Below the pieces are notes generated by a model, which did no database searches, was not told the DNA's origin, and saw nothing but the letters and a program-made list of their open reading frames with translations. DNA of 64,000 nt from Scylla paramamosain (lineage: Eukaryota > Arthropoda > Malacostraca > Decapoda > Portunidae). The stretch is from assembly GCF_035594125.1 (NCBI RefSeq), contig NC_087186.1, positions 555,228 to 619,227 of the forward strand, in the 5' to 3' direction. Every line of letters starts with the position of its first letter. The first letter of the stretch is position 1. The position numbers were made by a program, and so were the translations under genes. This document shows positions 27,120 to 38,972 of the stretch, piece after piece.

Positions 27120-29024
27120 CGGTGATTAGTTGTGGTTAGGTGTGGTTAGGAGAGTTTAGATGAGGTTAGAAGAGCTTAAGTGTAGTTTGGTGGCTTTAGG
27201 TGAGGTTAGGTCAGATTAGCTGTGGTTAGCTGAGATTAAGTGAGGTTGTGTGTTGTTTCATGAGAATAGATGAGGTTAGGAAAGGTAATATGAGGTTAAG
27301 TAAGGTTAGATGAGGTTACCTGTGGTTAGGTGAGGTTATATGTTGTTAGGTGTGTTGTTAGATGAGGTTAGATGAGGTAAGGTGAGGTTAAGTGCAATTA
27401 GTTGAGGTTATATGACTTGGGTGAGGTTAGATGAAATTAGGAGAGATTAGGTGATATTAGGTGTGGTTAGATGAGGTTATGTGAGGTTAAGTGAGGTTAG
27501 CTATGATTAGATGTGGTTAAGTGAGGATCGGTTAGGTTAGGTGAGGTTAGGTAAGGCTATGTGTGATTACGTAAAGTTAGGTGAGATTAGCTGAGGTTAC
27601 TAAAAGTTAGGTAGGATTTGGTGAGGTGTGTTAGAAGAGGTTAGGTGATATTAGGTGTTTTAGGAGAAGTTAGGTGAGGTTAGGTAAGGTTAGAAGGTTA
27701 GGTGAGGATTGGTGAGGTTTGGTTAGGTCATGTGAGATTAAGTGAGATTAGTAAAAATTTAAGTTAGGTTAGGTGAGGCTAAGTGGGGGAAGTTAAGGTT
27801 AGGTGAGGTTCGGTCAGGTTACGAGATGGTAGGTGAGTTTATCTGAGGTTACATGAGCTTATGTGACGTTAGATAACAAAGTGTGCTTAGGTGAGGCTAA
27901 GTGAGGTTATAACCTCAAATAACCTAGGTGAGGTTATTTGAGCTTAGGTGAGGTCAGGTGAACTTAGGTTAGGTGAGGTGAGGTTAGGTAAGATTATGTG
28001 TGGTTAGGTGAGATTAGGTGAGGTTAGGTGAGGTTAGGTTAGGTTAGATTAGTTAGGTTAGGTTAATTTAGGTGTAATTAGGTAAGGTTAGGTGATAGGT
28101 GAGAATAGGTGTCCTTAAGTGAGATTAGGTGAGGTTAGGACAAGTTTTGCTTGGTGAAGTTAGGTGAGGTTAGGTATGGTTAATTATAGTTAGGTGTGGT
28201 TTGTTGTGGTTAATTATAGTTAGGTGTGGTTAGTTGTGGTTAGGAGAGGTTACGTGAGGTTAGTTGAGATAATGTGAGGTTATGTGAGATTAAGTACTGT
28301 TATGTAAAGATATGTGAGATTAGGTGAGGTTAGGTAATGTTAGGTGTGGTTCTGATTGATTAGTTAAGGATAGTTGAGTGTTAAGTGAGGTTACATAAGG
28401 TTAAGTGATGTTAGGTAAGGTTAGGTAAAGTTACATGAGGTTAAGTATTTGATGTTGGGTGAAGTTAGATGATATTAGCTGAGATTAGAGGATGTTATAT
28501 GATGTTATATGAGGTTACGTTATGAGTGATTAGTATGAGTGATTAGGATATTTGAAGTTAGGTGAAGTTAGGCAAGGTTAGGTGAGGTTAGGTGAGGTTA
28601 AGTGAGGTTAGGTGATATTAAGTGCAGGTGAGGTTAGGTGAGGTTAAATGTGGTTAGGAGATGTTAGGTATTAATAGGTGAGGTTATGTTAAATTAGGTA
28701 TTGTTAGGTGAGATTAGGTGAGGTTAGGTAAGGTTGGGTGGTGTTTGGTTACTTGGGTGAGGTTACATGAGGTTAAGTAAAGTTAAGAGAGGCTAGGTAT
28801 GGTTAGGTGTGGTTAGATGATGTTACTTATTTAGGTGAGGTTAGTTGAGGTTACGTGTGCTTGGGTGAGGTTTGATGAGGTTAGATGAGGATAACTGATG
28901 ATAAGTGAGTTAAGGTAAGGTAAGTTTAGGTGAGGTTATGTAAGGTTAAGTGTGGTAAGGTGAGTTTAGTTGAAGTTAGGTGAGATTATGCGAGTTTAAG
29001 TGAGATTAGATGTGGTTGGATGAG
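27120..29024 (+). repeat. Degenerate TTAGGTGAGG satellite, block 1
   Basis: A tandem array of a roughly 10-bp unit, consensus TTAGGTGAGG, with many substitutions (TTAGGTGTGG, TTAAGTGAGG, TTATGTGAGG) and small indels. Half of each unit equals the arthropod telomere pentamer TTAGG. The array is interrupted at 29024 by the BEL/Pao element and resumes at 38683 in the same orientation. Confidence 0.95.
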
Positions 29025-29878
29025 TGTAACACATGGTGTTTGATGATGGTCACTATACATATTATTTCTGTATATTGTTCGTTTCATATTTGTTTGTTTC
29101 ATAGTATTTGCTCGTTTCATATGATAACTACCTAGGAATAATGAGTGTTAATGAGTGTTTCATTTGTGTATGAATCCCTCGAGCGGTAAACAGAGGGAAG
29201 GTAGCTCAGGGAGGGAGGTGAAGCCGGCAGTCTATCTGTGGTATAGCAGCCACACACACCTTGTTGGATTTAAACCTGTGGATTTATTCCCTGTGAGCGC
29301 CAGAGATTGGTGAGTGTTCCTCTATTATATTTGTGATAGGTTTAGGAATATATTAGGAAAGTGTAGTACTTTGTTGCTTGTTATTCTCTCCTGTTGTATT
29401 TACTTTACGTTACACCCAGAACTGTTACATATATGTTGTGTTTTTTTGTGATATTTCAACGTAAATTGTCATAGTTAGGTAATCTAACATTCATGTGAGA
29501 TTTATATGACCCAGAAGGGTCTTTACACCGTAAGGATAGTCACCATAGCTTGTTAGCTAGTAGTTTATTTATCATGTATTTGTTATTTTATTTTTATTTT
29601 TTTTGACACGTGTGCATAGTGATTTCATTAATGTGTTGCTCTAATACCTTCATGTGGACTTTGTGATGTTACTTATGTTAATTTTGTATTGCATAAAGAT
29701 TAATTAAGGGTCCTTTTCCAATTGGACCGTTCACCCTCACGTTCACACTCACGTTCACTCTCACGTTCACCATATGGGACAAGTAAACACACACAAGAAT
29801 GAACGAGTGTCAATAACCTGGCGTAATAATATACCAAGAAAAAATACCCTTGTCTAACGCCCCTGAGTGGGTGTTACA
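29025..29878 (+). repeat. 5' LTR of the BEL/Pao element
   Basis: 854 bp, TG...CA ends. It matches the 3' LTR along its length, with scattered substitutions and a few short indels (for example in the T-rich stretch near 29590). The sequence after it (from 29879) should hold the primer binding site, but I could not assign a tRNA. Confidence 0.93.
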
Positions 29879-29920
29879 GTCCAACAATCTTCTTGTGCAG
29901 TGTACTCCAACAACTAGAAA

Positions 29921-31600
29921 ATGTCTACTACACAAGAAGCAGCCCAATTTGATGTCGTTGGCGAAGAGGACGTGCCGCTGAAGCCGTAAGGAGGCGCGGT
30001 GCAATGAAGGGAGTTCTCACACGACACATAAACCACATCGACAAGTTAACTAGTGATCATAAAAATATACAACAAGTGAATGAAAAATTGAGTGTTTTCC
30101 CTGAGTGCATTGAAAATTTTGAGGAAGCTCATGCAGAGCTCGTAAGGCTACTGCCAAATGAAGAACTACGCAGTGAGGAAGAATCGTATAAAGTTGACGT
30201 TATCACTCGAACAAGGGATCCACAGGAAGGAATAAGTAACTGGCTCGCTCAGTACGAGGATGATGGCAAGGATGAAGAAGAGGTTGAGGAGACAGTGAGT
30301 GGTGTTGCTGTGAAGCAGTGGTGGAGCACCACGCTAGACAGCATAGAAGAAGAAAACAGGAAGTTTGAAGCGGAACTTCTGGAACTGGCTAAGAGAACAC
30401 GACAGCGACAGCTAGAGTTACGAAACCTGAATCTCAAAAAGGAGAAGGAGTGTAAAAGTGAAGGACGAGCTTCACTCTTACAAAACTGTGGAACATGAAC
30501 TGGACGCCGAAGGGCAAGGTCTCACTTCATACCAAACTGGATTGAATACACCAAGACACCCAGAAGCTACAGGTTTAGTTCCACAACCACAAAGTACACC
30601 CATAGGAACATCCCACAAGACCAAATGAGTATCATGGGAACCCTCTCGTGTTCCAGAACCTGATGACCCAGTAAAAACAGCAGTTTCCGTCCTTGCTGAT
30701 GCCCTCAGGCAAGTGTTGGATACTTCAAGATACCAACAGCAGACTGTTGTTGAATCGCTGCATGTACCCAGAGGAGAATTCCAAACATTTGATGGAGATG
30801 AGTTAGAATACTGGCCGTTTATTACGTCATTTAAAGATAATATAGATTGTCTTTCAATTTCTGCAGCTCAGAAGCTGGTGTATCTCAAACAGTACTGCAG
30901 AGGCAAGGCATCACTTGCACTGAAAAGCACCTCCTATTTAAACCCAGAAGAAGGCTATAAAACTGCATTGGAAATTCTGGAGGAAAGATTTGGAAACTCT
31001 TATAACATAACATGTAAATGGATCAAGAAAGTTGTCAACAGACCTGAAGTGAAAACAGCAGCTGATCTGAGAGAGTAAGCAGATGAAGTAAATTGTTGTG
31101 TGGAATCTCTCAAGGCAATGAATTCTCTCTGTCAGCTGGGAAGTGGTGACATGTTAAAAATTGTAGAAAATCTGCCCTATTACCTTAAAACAAGATGGAT
31201 TAAGACCAACCATGACATACGCTCCAAATACAAGAGAGGAGCAGATATAACAGAACTTGTGAAGTTCATCCGTGATGCTGCTGATGAGGCCTCGGATCCT
31301 GTTTTCGGGAGACTTGTCAACAAGGAGCAGAAAAAGGACAAGGGAAGGAATCAGCAAAGTAAGTTCCAGAACAGACAAGCTGGAATTTTCACCACAAAGG
31401 CATCTATAACAGAAGGTAAATTTATTGCATGAGAGAATAGAAAACAAATGGCTGGAAAGTGCCCATGCTGTGATCTAGAGCACTACATGACACGGTGTCC
31501 TCAGTTTAAAGCTTTGAAAATAAAAACACACAGAGCCTTTGTTATAGCCAAAGGTCTCTGCTTAAACTGTTGCACGTGGACACATAAGTAAGGACTGTAA
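29921..31600 (+). pseudogene. BEL/Pao Gag-like region
   Basis: The capsid-like polyprotein that would package element RNA. A start at 29921 opens MSTTQEAAQFDVVGEEDV and soon stops; after a one-base shift the frame at 30004 runs 164 residues, including a Glu/Lys-rich coiled coil. The frame at 30713-31078 contains GEFQTFDGDELEYWPFITSF, a hallmark of the DUF1759 Gag segment in this family. A TAA at 31076 interrupts, and 31100-31432 continues. A zinc-knuckle-like C-P-C-C-D-L-E-H...C follows near 31460, with GLCLNC near 31555. At least four lesions are present, so no full Gag could be made. Confidence 0.8.
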
Positions 31601-31619
31601 TAGGAATTATGTTTGTGCT

Positions 31620-32279
31620 GTGGCAGGATCTGGCCTGAAGCACAACACTTATCTTCATTTACCAAATAGAAAACCAGATGAAGATACTAACGTACAGGCA
31701 CCTACTGTGCCGCACACTCCTGTGTTCACTCCTACACCTGAAAACATTTCTGTACCTCTTAGAATGATCAACTACGTAAGAAGTCAAGGTGGAAAGCTGG
31801 CCTTACCTATTGTACCGGCTAGAGTCAGATGTACAGATACCGAAACAGTTATCGACACCTATGCTATGTTGGATCCAGGAACTAACGCAACATATTGCAC
31901 GGAGGAGTTGTGCGACAAGCTAGGAGCCAAAGGAATGACTCGCCAGATGGAGCCCACTACCATTACTCAAACACGAATGCCTGTTGAATCCTCTGTGATC
32001 ACTCTTTTCGTGTCAGACATTCATAACAAGCAGGAGCCCTGCTGTATACCAGAAGTGACTGTCAGGCCATCACTAAATATAGACCTCTCAGGTTTGTCTA
32101 GTTGTGTTGAGCTTCAAAATCTACAAATTCAAAATCTACAAAATTTGGAGATACCAAAGTTGGATGTGGATGAAGTCCACTTACTCATAGGCCAAGACTG
32201 TGCAGACCTGCTGCTGCCTGACGGAATTAAGAAGGGACATCCTGGTGAACCTTTTGCCGTCCATACACCACTTGGTTAG
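31620..32279 (+). pseudogene. BEL/Pao aspartic-protease-like region
   Basis: A 219-residue frame with AMLDPGTNATYCTEELCDKL, the position of the retroviral-type protease active site (DUF1758 family in BEL/Pao elements), here DPGT rather than the usual DSG. LLIGQDCADLL near the end matches the second conserved block (IGxD). It ends in a TAG at 32277, after which coding continues (32316-32618) towards the polymerase. Confidence 0.75.
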
Positions 32280-32315
32280 GCTATCAATGGCCCAATTGAC
32301 CCCTTAAAAACTGCC

Positions 32316-33555
32316 GTGAAGACGTCTTACTTTGTGCATAATAGGTCATCTCTAGAAAGAGACCTTAGCAGGTTGTGGGAGCTTGAAGGAGTGAATTCTG
32401 AAGCTCCTGGAATGTCTCAGAGTGACATAAAGATGTTGGAAACCTGGGATGCAAGAACGACAATAGAGGATAATCACTACACCTTACCTATTCCTTTCAA
32501 GGCAGAAAGACCCTACCTGGCTGATAACCGCAACATAGCAGAACAACGCTTGGGAATGCTAGGAAAACGGTTGAACAAGGACAATAATTTGAAGGAGATA
32601 CACAGAGGAGATGCATAAACTTCTTAAGAAGGGCTATGCAGTAGTAGTTCCCCCTGAAGACCTGAACCGAGCTGATGGTAAAATATGGTATTTGCCACAC
32701 TATCATCTGCACAACCCTAAGAAGCCAGACAAAATTAGAATAGTTTTTGACTGTGCTGCAAAGTATGGAGAGTTATCTTTAAACGATCATGTGTGCCAAG
32801 GACCAGATCCTGTTTACAAGCTGGTGGGTGTTCTGTTAAGGTTCAGGGAAGGACCCATTGCATTTATGGCTGACGTCGAATCAATGTTCCACCAAATTAG
32901 AGTTACTCCAGATGACAGAGATGTATTACGCTTCTTGTGGTTTCAAGATGATGATACCAGGAAACAAGCTTTGGTTTATCACATGACCTCTCATCTATTT
33001 GGTGGGGTGTGGAGTCCGAGCTGTGCAACTTATGCACTCCAGCAAGTGACAAAAGAATATGAAGAATTTCCGGAGATTGTATTAAGTACAGTGATGCATA
33101 ACTTCTATGTGGATGATTGCTTAAAATCTGTGCATACTCTTGAAGTTGCAGTACCTCTTGTAAAACAGGTGATACAACTACTATCAATGAGAGGTTTTCA
33201 TCTCACCAAATTTGTCTCCAACTTACCAAAGCTGATAAATAGTATACCAGAGAAGGAGTGGGGAAGGTCTTTCACCACTCTGGATATCAACCGGGACGAA
33301 CTGCCAACAAAACGTGCACTGGGCATGTTGTGGGAAATTGAATCTGATTGTTTAAAGGTAGATGTGCACGTAAAGAACCACCACAAGAGCAGGAGAGCTA
33401 TTCTGAGCGCCTTAAGCACAGTGTATGACCCGTTAGGGCTTGTAAGCCATTTGTGTTGTCAGCTAGAAGGCTATTTCAGCAGCTGTGTAAACAAGAAAGA
33501 GAATGGGATGAGCCTTTGTCCAGAGACGTGGAAGAACAATGGGGCCGGTGGCTGA
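32316..33555 (+). pseudogene. BEL/Pao reverse transcriptase region
   Basis: The polymerase that would copy element RNA into DNA. 32316-32618 is the leading part (YFVHNRSSLERDLSRLWELE). After a frame change 32611-33555 is open for 314 residues: IRIVFDCAAKYGELSLNDHV, FMADVESMFHQIRV (motif A Asp), LFGGVWSPSCATYAL and NFYVDDCLKSV (motif C YVDD, about 33105). ALSTVYDPLGLVS follows. The polymerase core is nearly intact. The end is frameshifted into the 33453 frame. Confidence 0.88.
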
Positions 33556-33795
33556 ATGACCTTCATGTCATTAAAGAATTCAGTATTCCTAGATGTATCA
33601 TGCCTAAAAAAATTCTTATGAAGACGGTCCAATTACACAACTTCTGTGATGCGTCTGAGTACGGATATGGTTCCGTGGCTTACTTACGGACTGTCTATGA
33701 AACTCAACAGGTTTCTGTTAATCTCCTTATGGCAAAATCCAGACTTGCACCTTTAAAGGGTTCTACCATACCTCGCTTAGAACTAGCTGCAGCAC
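33453..33795 (+). pseudogene. BEL/Pao RNase H, first half
   Basis: After the reverse transcriptase the frame reads LHNFCDASEYGYGSVAYLRT (first Asp of RNase H) and STIPRLELAAAL (catalytic Glu block). It is then cut by the poly(T) start of the nested LINE at 33796. The coding sequence resumes at about 37159 with EAVRLDTLLQ. Confidence 0.85.
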
Positions 33796-33898
33796 TTTTT
33801 TTTTTTTATGTAGGAAGGACACTGGCCAAGGGCAACAAAAATCTAATAAAAAAAATGCCCACTGAAATGCCATTCCCATAAAAGGGTCAAAGGAGTGG

Positions 33899-35044
33899 TC
33901 AAAAATTAATGGATGAGTATCTTGAAACCTCCCTCTTGAAGGAATTCAGGTCATAGGAAGGTGGAAATACAGAAGCAGGCAGGGAGTTCCAGAGTTTACC
34001 AGAGAAAGGGATGAATGATTGAGAATACTGGTCAACTCTTGCGTTAGAGAGGTGGACAGAATAGGGGTGAGAGAAAGAAGAAAGTTTTGTGCAGCGAGGC
34101 CGCGGAAGGAGGGGAGGCATGCAGTTAGCGAGATCAAAAGAGCAGTTAGCGAGATCAAAAGAGCAGTTAGCATGAAAATAGCGGTAGAAGACAGCTAGAT
34201 ATGCAACATTGCGGCGGTGAGAGAGAGGCTGAAGACAGTCAGTTAGAGGAGAGGAGTTGATGAGACGAAAAGCTTTTGATTCTACCCTGTCTAAAAGAGC
34301 AGTATGAGTGTCTAGAAGAGGAGTATGAGTGGATACCCCCCAGACATGTGAAGCATACTCCATACATGGACGGATAAGGCCCTTGTACAGAGTTAGCAGC
34401 TGGGGGGGTGAGAAAAACTGGCGGAGACGTCTCAGAACACCTAACTTCATAAAAGCTGTTTTAGCTAGAGATGAAATGTGAAGTTTCCAGTTCAGATTAT
34501 AAGTAAAGGACAGACTGAGGATGTTCAGTGTAGAAGAGGGGGACAGTTGAGTGTCATTGAAGAAGAGGGGAGAGTTGTCTGGAAGGTTGTGTCGAGTTGA
34601 TAGATGGAGGAATTGAGTTTTTGAGGCATTGAACAATACCAAGTTTGCTCTGCCCCAATCAGAAATTTTAGAAAGATCAGAAGTCAGGCGTTTATTGGCT
34701 TTCCTGCGTGATATGTTTACCTCCTGAAGGGTTGGACGTCTATGAAAAGACGTGGTAAAGTGCAGGGTGGTATCATCAGCGTAGGAGTGGATAACCCAAG
34801 AAGTTTGGTTTAGAATATCATTAATGAATAATAAGAAGAGAGTGCGTGACAGGACAGAACCCTGAGAAAAACCACTGTTAATAGATTTAGGAGAAGAACA
34901 GTGACCGTCTACTACAGCAGCAATAGAACGGTCAGAAAGGAAACTTGAGATGAAGTTACAGAGAGAAGGACAGAAACCGTAGGAGGGTAGTTTGGAAATC
35001 AAAGCTTTGTGCCAGACTCTATCAAAAGCTTTTAATATGTCCAA
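33899..35044 (-). pseudogene. Nested family-A LINE reverse transcriptase palm and C-terminus
   Basis: A 381-residue open frame starts inside motif A (MDILKAFDRVW) and includes SGFSQGSVLS (motif B, normally GVPQG), HSYADDTTLHF (motif C) and the complete C-terminal region to SSINF. Local duplications are visible: STHTPLLDTHTALLD and SFDLANCSFDLAN. This is the best preserved polymerase half among the family-A copies here, but it is cut off from its front. Confidence 0.87.
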
Positions 35045-35086
35045 GGCAACAGCAAAAGTTTCACCAAAATCTTTAAAAGAGGATGA

Positions 35087-35950
35087 TCAAGACTCAATAA
35101 GGAAAGATAGAAGATCACCAGTAGAGCGGCCTTGATGGAACCCATACTGGCGATCAGATAGAAGGTTGTGAAGTGATAGATGTTTAAGAATATTCCTGTT
35201 GAGGATAGATTGAAAAACTTTAGATAGGCAGGATATTAAAGCAATAGGACGGTAGTTTGAGGGATTAGAACGGTCACCCTTTTTAGGAACAGGTTGAATG
35301 TAGGCAAACTTCCAGCAAGAAGGAAAGGTAGATGTTGAGAGACGGAGCTGAAACAGTTTGACTAGGGAAGGTGCAAGCACGGAGGCACAGTTTCGGAGAA
35401 CAATAGCAGGGACCCCATCAGATCCATATGCCTTCTGAGGGTTTAGGCCAGTGAGGGCATGGAAAACATCATTGCGAAGAATTTTAATAGGTGGCATGAA
35501 GTAGTCAGAGGGTAGAGGAGAGGGAGGAACAAGCCCAGAATCGTCCAAGGTGGAGTTTTTAGCAAAGGTTTGAGCGAAGAGTTCAGTTTTAGAAATAGAT
35601 GTGATAGCAGTTGTGCCATCTGGTTGAAATAGAGGAGGGAAAGAAGAAGCAAAGTTATTGGAGATATTTTTGGCTAGATGCTACAAATCACGAGGGGAGT
35701 TAGATCTTGAAAGGTTTTGACATTTTCTGTTAATGAAAGAGTTTTTGGCTAGTTGGAGAACAGACTTGGCATGGTTCCGGTCAGAAATATAAAGTGCATG
35801 AGATTCTGGTGATGGAGGGCTTAAGTACCTTTTGTGGGCCACCTCTCTATCATGTATAGCACGAGAACAAGCTGTGTTACACCAAGGATTAGAAGGTTTA
35901 GGACGAGAAAAAGAGTGAGGAATGTATGCCTCCATGCCAGACACTATCAC
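35087..35950 (-). pseudogene. Nested family-A LINE linker and RT fingers
   Basis: Two frames (35950-35681 and 35548-35087) cover EAYIPHSFSRPKPSNPWCNT, then KAYGSDGVPAIVLRN, NYRPIALISCLSK and YGFHQGRSTGDLL. A TAG (RDL-stop-HL, near 35683) and a TGA (near 35089) interrupt. Copy-specific changes show independent decay from the copy at 8570. Confidence 0.85.
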
Positions 35951-36080
35951 CTCTGTTATGCGCTCAGCACATACAGACGGGTCCCTGACACGGAAACAGT
36001 AGTCATTCCAAGGAAAATCAGCAAAATACCTTCTCAGGTCCCCCCAACTAGCAGAGGCAAAACGCCAAAGGCACCTTCCC

Positions 36081-36899
36081 TTAGGGGGGATCCTGAGGAG
36101 GGATTGGAGTTATAGGACAAGATAAAGATATGAGATTGTGATCGGAGGAGCCCAACGGAGAAGGAAGGGTGACAGCATAAGCAGAAGGATTAGAGGTCAG
36201 GAAAAGGTCAAGAATGTTGGGCGTATCTCCAAGACGGTCAGGAATACGAGTAAGGTGTTGCACCAATTGCTCTAGGTCATGGAGGATAGCAAAGTTGTAG
36301 GCTAGTTCACCAGGATGGTCAGTGAAGGGAGAGGAAAGCCAAAGCTGGTGGTGAACAATGAAGTCTCCAAGAATGGAGATCTCTGCAAAAGGGAAGAAAG
36401 TCAGAATGTGCTCCACTTTGGAAGTTAAGTAGTCAAATAATTTCTTATAGTCAGAGGAGTTAGGTGAGAGGTATACAGCACAGATAAATTTAGTATGAGA
36501 GTGACTCTGTAGTCGTAGCCAGATGGTGGAAAACTCGGAAGATTCAAGAGCTTGGGCACGAGAGCAGGTTAAGTCACTGCGGACATAAACGCAGCATCCA
36601 GCTTTGGATCGAAAATGAGGATAGAGAAAGTAGGAGGGAACAGAAAAGGGGCTACTGTCAGTTGCCTCAGACACCTGAGTTTCAGTGAGGAAAAGAAGAT
36701 GAGGTTTAGAAGAGGAGAGGTGGTGTTCTACAGATTGAAAATTAGATCTTAGACCGCAAATGTTGCAGAAGTTAATGAAGAAAAAGTTGACGGGGGTGAC
36801 AAGACACTTAGGGTCGTCGACAGAAATGCAGTCCGACCTGAGGACATTTATGGTCCTCTCCCCAGATGGGGACTCCGAGGTTGGTGTAGGAGTCGCCAT
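36081..36899 (-). pseudogene. Nested family-A LINE endonuclease
   Basis: The frame starts [18 protein letters not shown] and carries [28 protein letters not shown] (Asn of the GDFN block changed to Ile) and SSDHNLISL. The N-to-I change would hit a metal- or phosphate-binding residue of the endonuclease. A frameshift near 36085 ends the frame after PPQDPP. Confidence 0.87.
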
Positions 36900-37158
36900 G
36901 ATGATTTTAAAATTTTTGAGTGAAGGGTGTGTGTGTTATTAGGTGCTTGTAAGTTTGTGTGGAGGAAGAGAGTTGTCTTTAGAGGGCAGGCTGTGACTGC
37001 CCCCTTGTGTTGTGAGACACAAAGGGAAACGTTCAGTGAGGTCACAGCTGGGTTTAATGATAAGTTCACAGCATCCCCTTAACAGTGCTTTAGACCTCAC
37101 TGGGAGTAATTATCGTTTCGGCAGGTGTCTACTGCCTCCTCCTATATTTCCTCCTCAC

Positions 37159-37693
37159 TGGAAGCAGTGAGACTTGACACACTTTTGCAAAAGGAGCTAC
37201 AAATGCCACTAGAGAAATCAGTCTATTGGACAGACAGTACCATTGTGTTGTGGTATCTACAAACTCCTGAAAAAAAATTTCAGACATACGTAGCTAAGAG
37301 AGTGGCAAAAATTTTAAAACACGCCATACCAGACCAATGGAGATATTTGTCCACCATGCAGAGCAATGGGGATATTGCTTCAAGAGGAATGACAGCAAAA
37401 AAAAACTTCTTAATGAGGAGCCGTGGTGTAAGGGACCTACTTTTCTGTTCTTGGATATATCTAGTTGGCCGAAGCAATCTGCATTTGATTGTGCTAAGTT
37501 AGAGGATACAACAGAAGTGAAGCGATTTCCATTAGTGTATACCATGAAGACTGAGGAAGATCACTTGGGAAGATTTTTTAATTACTACTCCACCTGGCAT
37601 CGCATGAAAAAGGTAGTAGCTCTATTCCTGAGACTACGCCAGATTTTAGGCAAGCAACCGTATATACTTAAAAGGCCCGCTGGTAGCAAATGA
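37159..37693 (+). pseudogene. BEL/Pao RNase H second half and pre-integrase linker
   Basis: After the nested LINE the frame resumes with SLEAVRLDTLLQKELQMPLE and SVYWTDSTIVLWYLQ (third RNase H Asp). A frameshift near 37400 moves coding to the frame ending at 37693 (HRMKKVVALFLRLRQILGKQ). This is the linker that normally precedes the integrase zinc-binding domain. No integrase core or DUF5641 follows. Only about 140 bp remain before the 3' LTR, so a deletion of more than 1 kb is inferred. Confidence 0.82.
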
Positions 37694-37813
37694 AATGATG
37701 ATGCTCTTTATGTGACTGATTATTGTGATTTATTAGTTGGTTTGTACTTTATTTGAGTTTGTATATTACATGATGTATGAGTATGTAGGTAAGGTAAGCG
37801 CCCCTTTTTTGAA

Positions 37814-37831
37814 GGTGCACTGGGGCCGGGG
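37814..37831 (+). other. Putative polypurine tract of the BEL/Pao element
   Basis: A G-rich stretch (actggggccgggg) lies directly before the TG of the 3' LTR, where plus-strand DNA synthesis would be primed. It is short and interrupted by CC. Confidence 0.45.
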
Positions 37832-38682
37832 TGTAACACATGGTGTTTGATGGTGGTCACTATACAAATTTTTTCTGTCCATTGCTCGTTTCATATTTGT
37901 TTGTTTCATAGTATTTGCTCGTTTCATATGATAACTACCTAGGAATAATGAGTGTTAATGAGTGTTTCATTTTTGTATGAATCCCTCGAGCGGTAAACCG
38001 AGGGAAGGTAGCTCAGGGAGGGAGGTGAAGCCGGCAGTCTATCTGTGGTATAGCAGCCGCACACACCTTGTTGGATTTAAACCTGTGGATTTATTCCCTG
38101 TGAGCGCCAGAGATTGGTGAGTGATCCTCTATTATATTTGTGATAGGTTTAGGAATATATTAGGAAAGTGTAGTACTTTGTTGCTTGTTATTTTCTCCTG
38201 TTGTATTTACTTTACGTTACACCCAGAACTGTTACATATATGTTGTGTTTTTTTTGTGATATTTCAATGTAAATTGTCATAGTTAGGTGATCTAACATTC
38301 ATGTGAGATTTATGTGACCCAGAAGGGTCTTTACACCGTAAGGATAGTCACCATAGCTTGTTAGCTAGTAGTTTATTTATCATGTATTTGTTAATTAATT
38401 AATTTTTTTTTTAAACGTGTGCATAGTGATTTCATTAATGTGTTGCTCTAATACCTTCATGTGGACTTTGTAATGTTACTTATGTTAATTTTGTATTGCA
38501 TAAAGATTAATTAAGGGTCCTTTTCCAATTGGACCGTTCACCCTCACGTTCACACTCACGTTCACTCTTACGTTCACCATATGGGACAAGTAAACACACA
38601 CAAGAATGAACGAGTGTCAACCTGGCGTAATAATATACCAAGAAGAAATACCCTTGTCTAACGCCCCTGAGTGGGTGTTACA
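37832..38682 (+). repeat. 3' LTR of the BEL/Pao element
   Basis: 851 bp, same ends as the 5' LTR, followed by the target duplication atgag and the decamer satellite. Confidence 0.93.
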
Positions 38683-38805
38683 ATGAGGTTAGGTTATGTT
38701 ATGTGTAGTTAGGTGTTGTTAGGTGAGGTTAGGTGAGGTTGAATGTGGTTAGGTGAGGATAATTGATGATGATGAGTTGAATGAAGTTAAGGTTAGGTGA
38801 GAGTA
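38683..38805 (+). repeat. Decamer satellite, block 2
   Basis: The short continuation of the TTAGGTGAGG array between the BEL/Pao element and the (AAT)n tail of the next LINE. Confidence 0.9.
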
Positions 38806-38842
38806 AAATAATAATATTATTAAGATGAAGAAGAAGAAGAAT

Positions 38843-38876
<34 letters not shown>

Positions 38877-38893
38877 GTAAAAATGATAATAAT

Positions 38894-38969
<76 letters not shown>
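38806..38969. repeat. (AAT)n microsatellite, tail of the family-C LINE
   Basis: About 50 AAT-type units with GAAGAA and AGTAAA interruptions on the left. It joins directly to the 'aaatggtttattattcaggc' 3' end of the LINE. Confidence 0.95.

Positions 38970-38972
<3 letters not shown>

Larger units (their letters stand above)
33796..37155 (-). mobile_element. LINE family A, full-length, nested in BEL/Pao
   Basis: On the minus strand the LINE runs from about 37155 (5' end, shared with the copies at 8570 and 53343) to a poly(A) tail seen as T's at 33796. The 5' untranslated region is about 250 bp and the polyprotein starts at 36899. Flanks share 'cact' at most, so the target duplication is very short or absent. 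The element order shows it arrived after the BEL/Pao insertion. Confidence 0.92.
29025..38682 (+). mobile_element. BEL/Pao LTR retrotransposon with a nested LINE
   Basis: Two long terminal repeats (29025-29878 and 37832-38682) start TGTAACACATGG and end GTGTTACA. They are about 96-97% alike by eye. The 5-bp target duplication atgag occurs at 29020-29024 and 38683-38687. The internal part encodes Gag-like, protease-like, reverse transcriptase and RNase H segments in the order usual for BEL/Pao. The RNase H segment is split by a minus-strand family-A LINE (about 33796-37155). The integrase part expected before the 3' LTR is missing, and many stops and frameshifts break Gag and protease. Without the LINE the element is about 6.3 kb. 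Confidence 0.92.

Noticed and set aside
27120..29024. Decamer array as a functional telomere
   Set aside because: Units are heavily mutated and not pure TTAGG, and the array contains old transposons, so it is not an active chromosome end.
36760..36942. Plus-strand frames opposite the nested LINE (also 35834-36115)
   Set aside because: Antisense shadows of the LINE endonuclease and linker; the same shadow appears opposite the other family-A copies.
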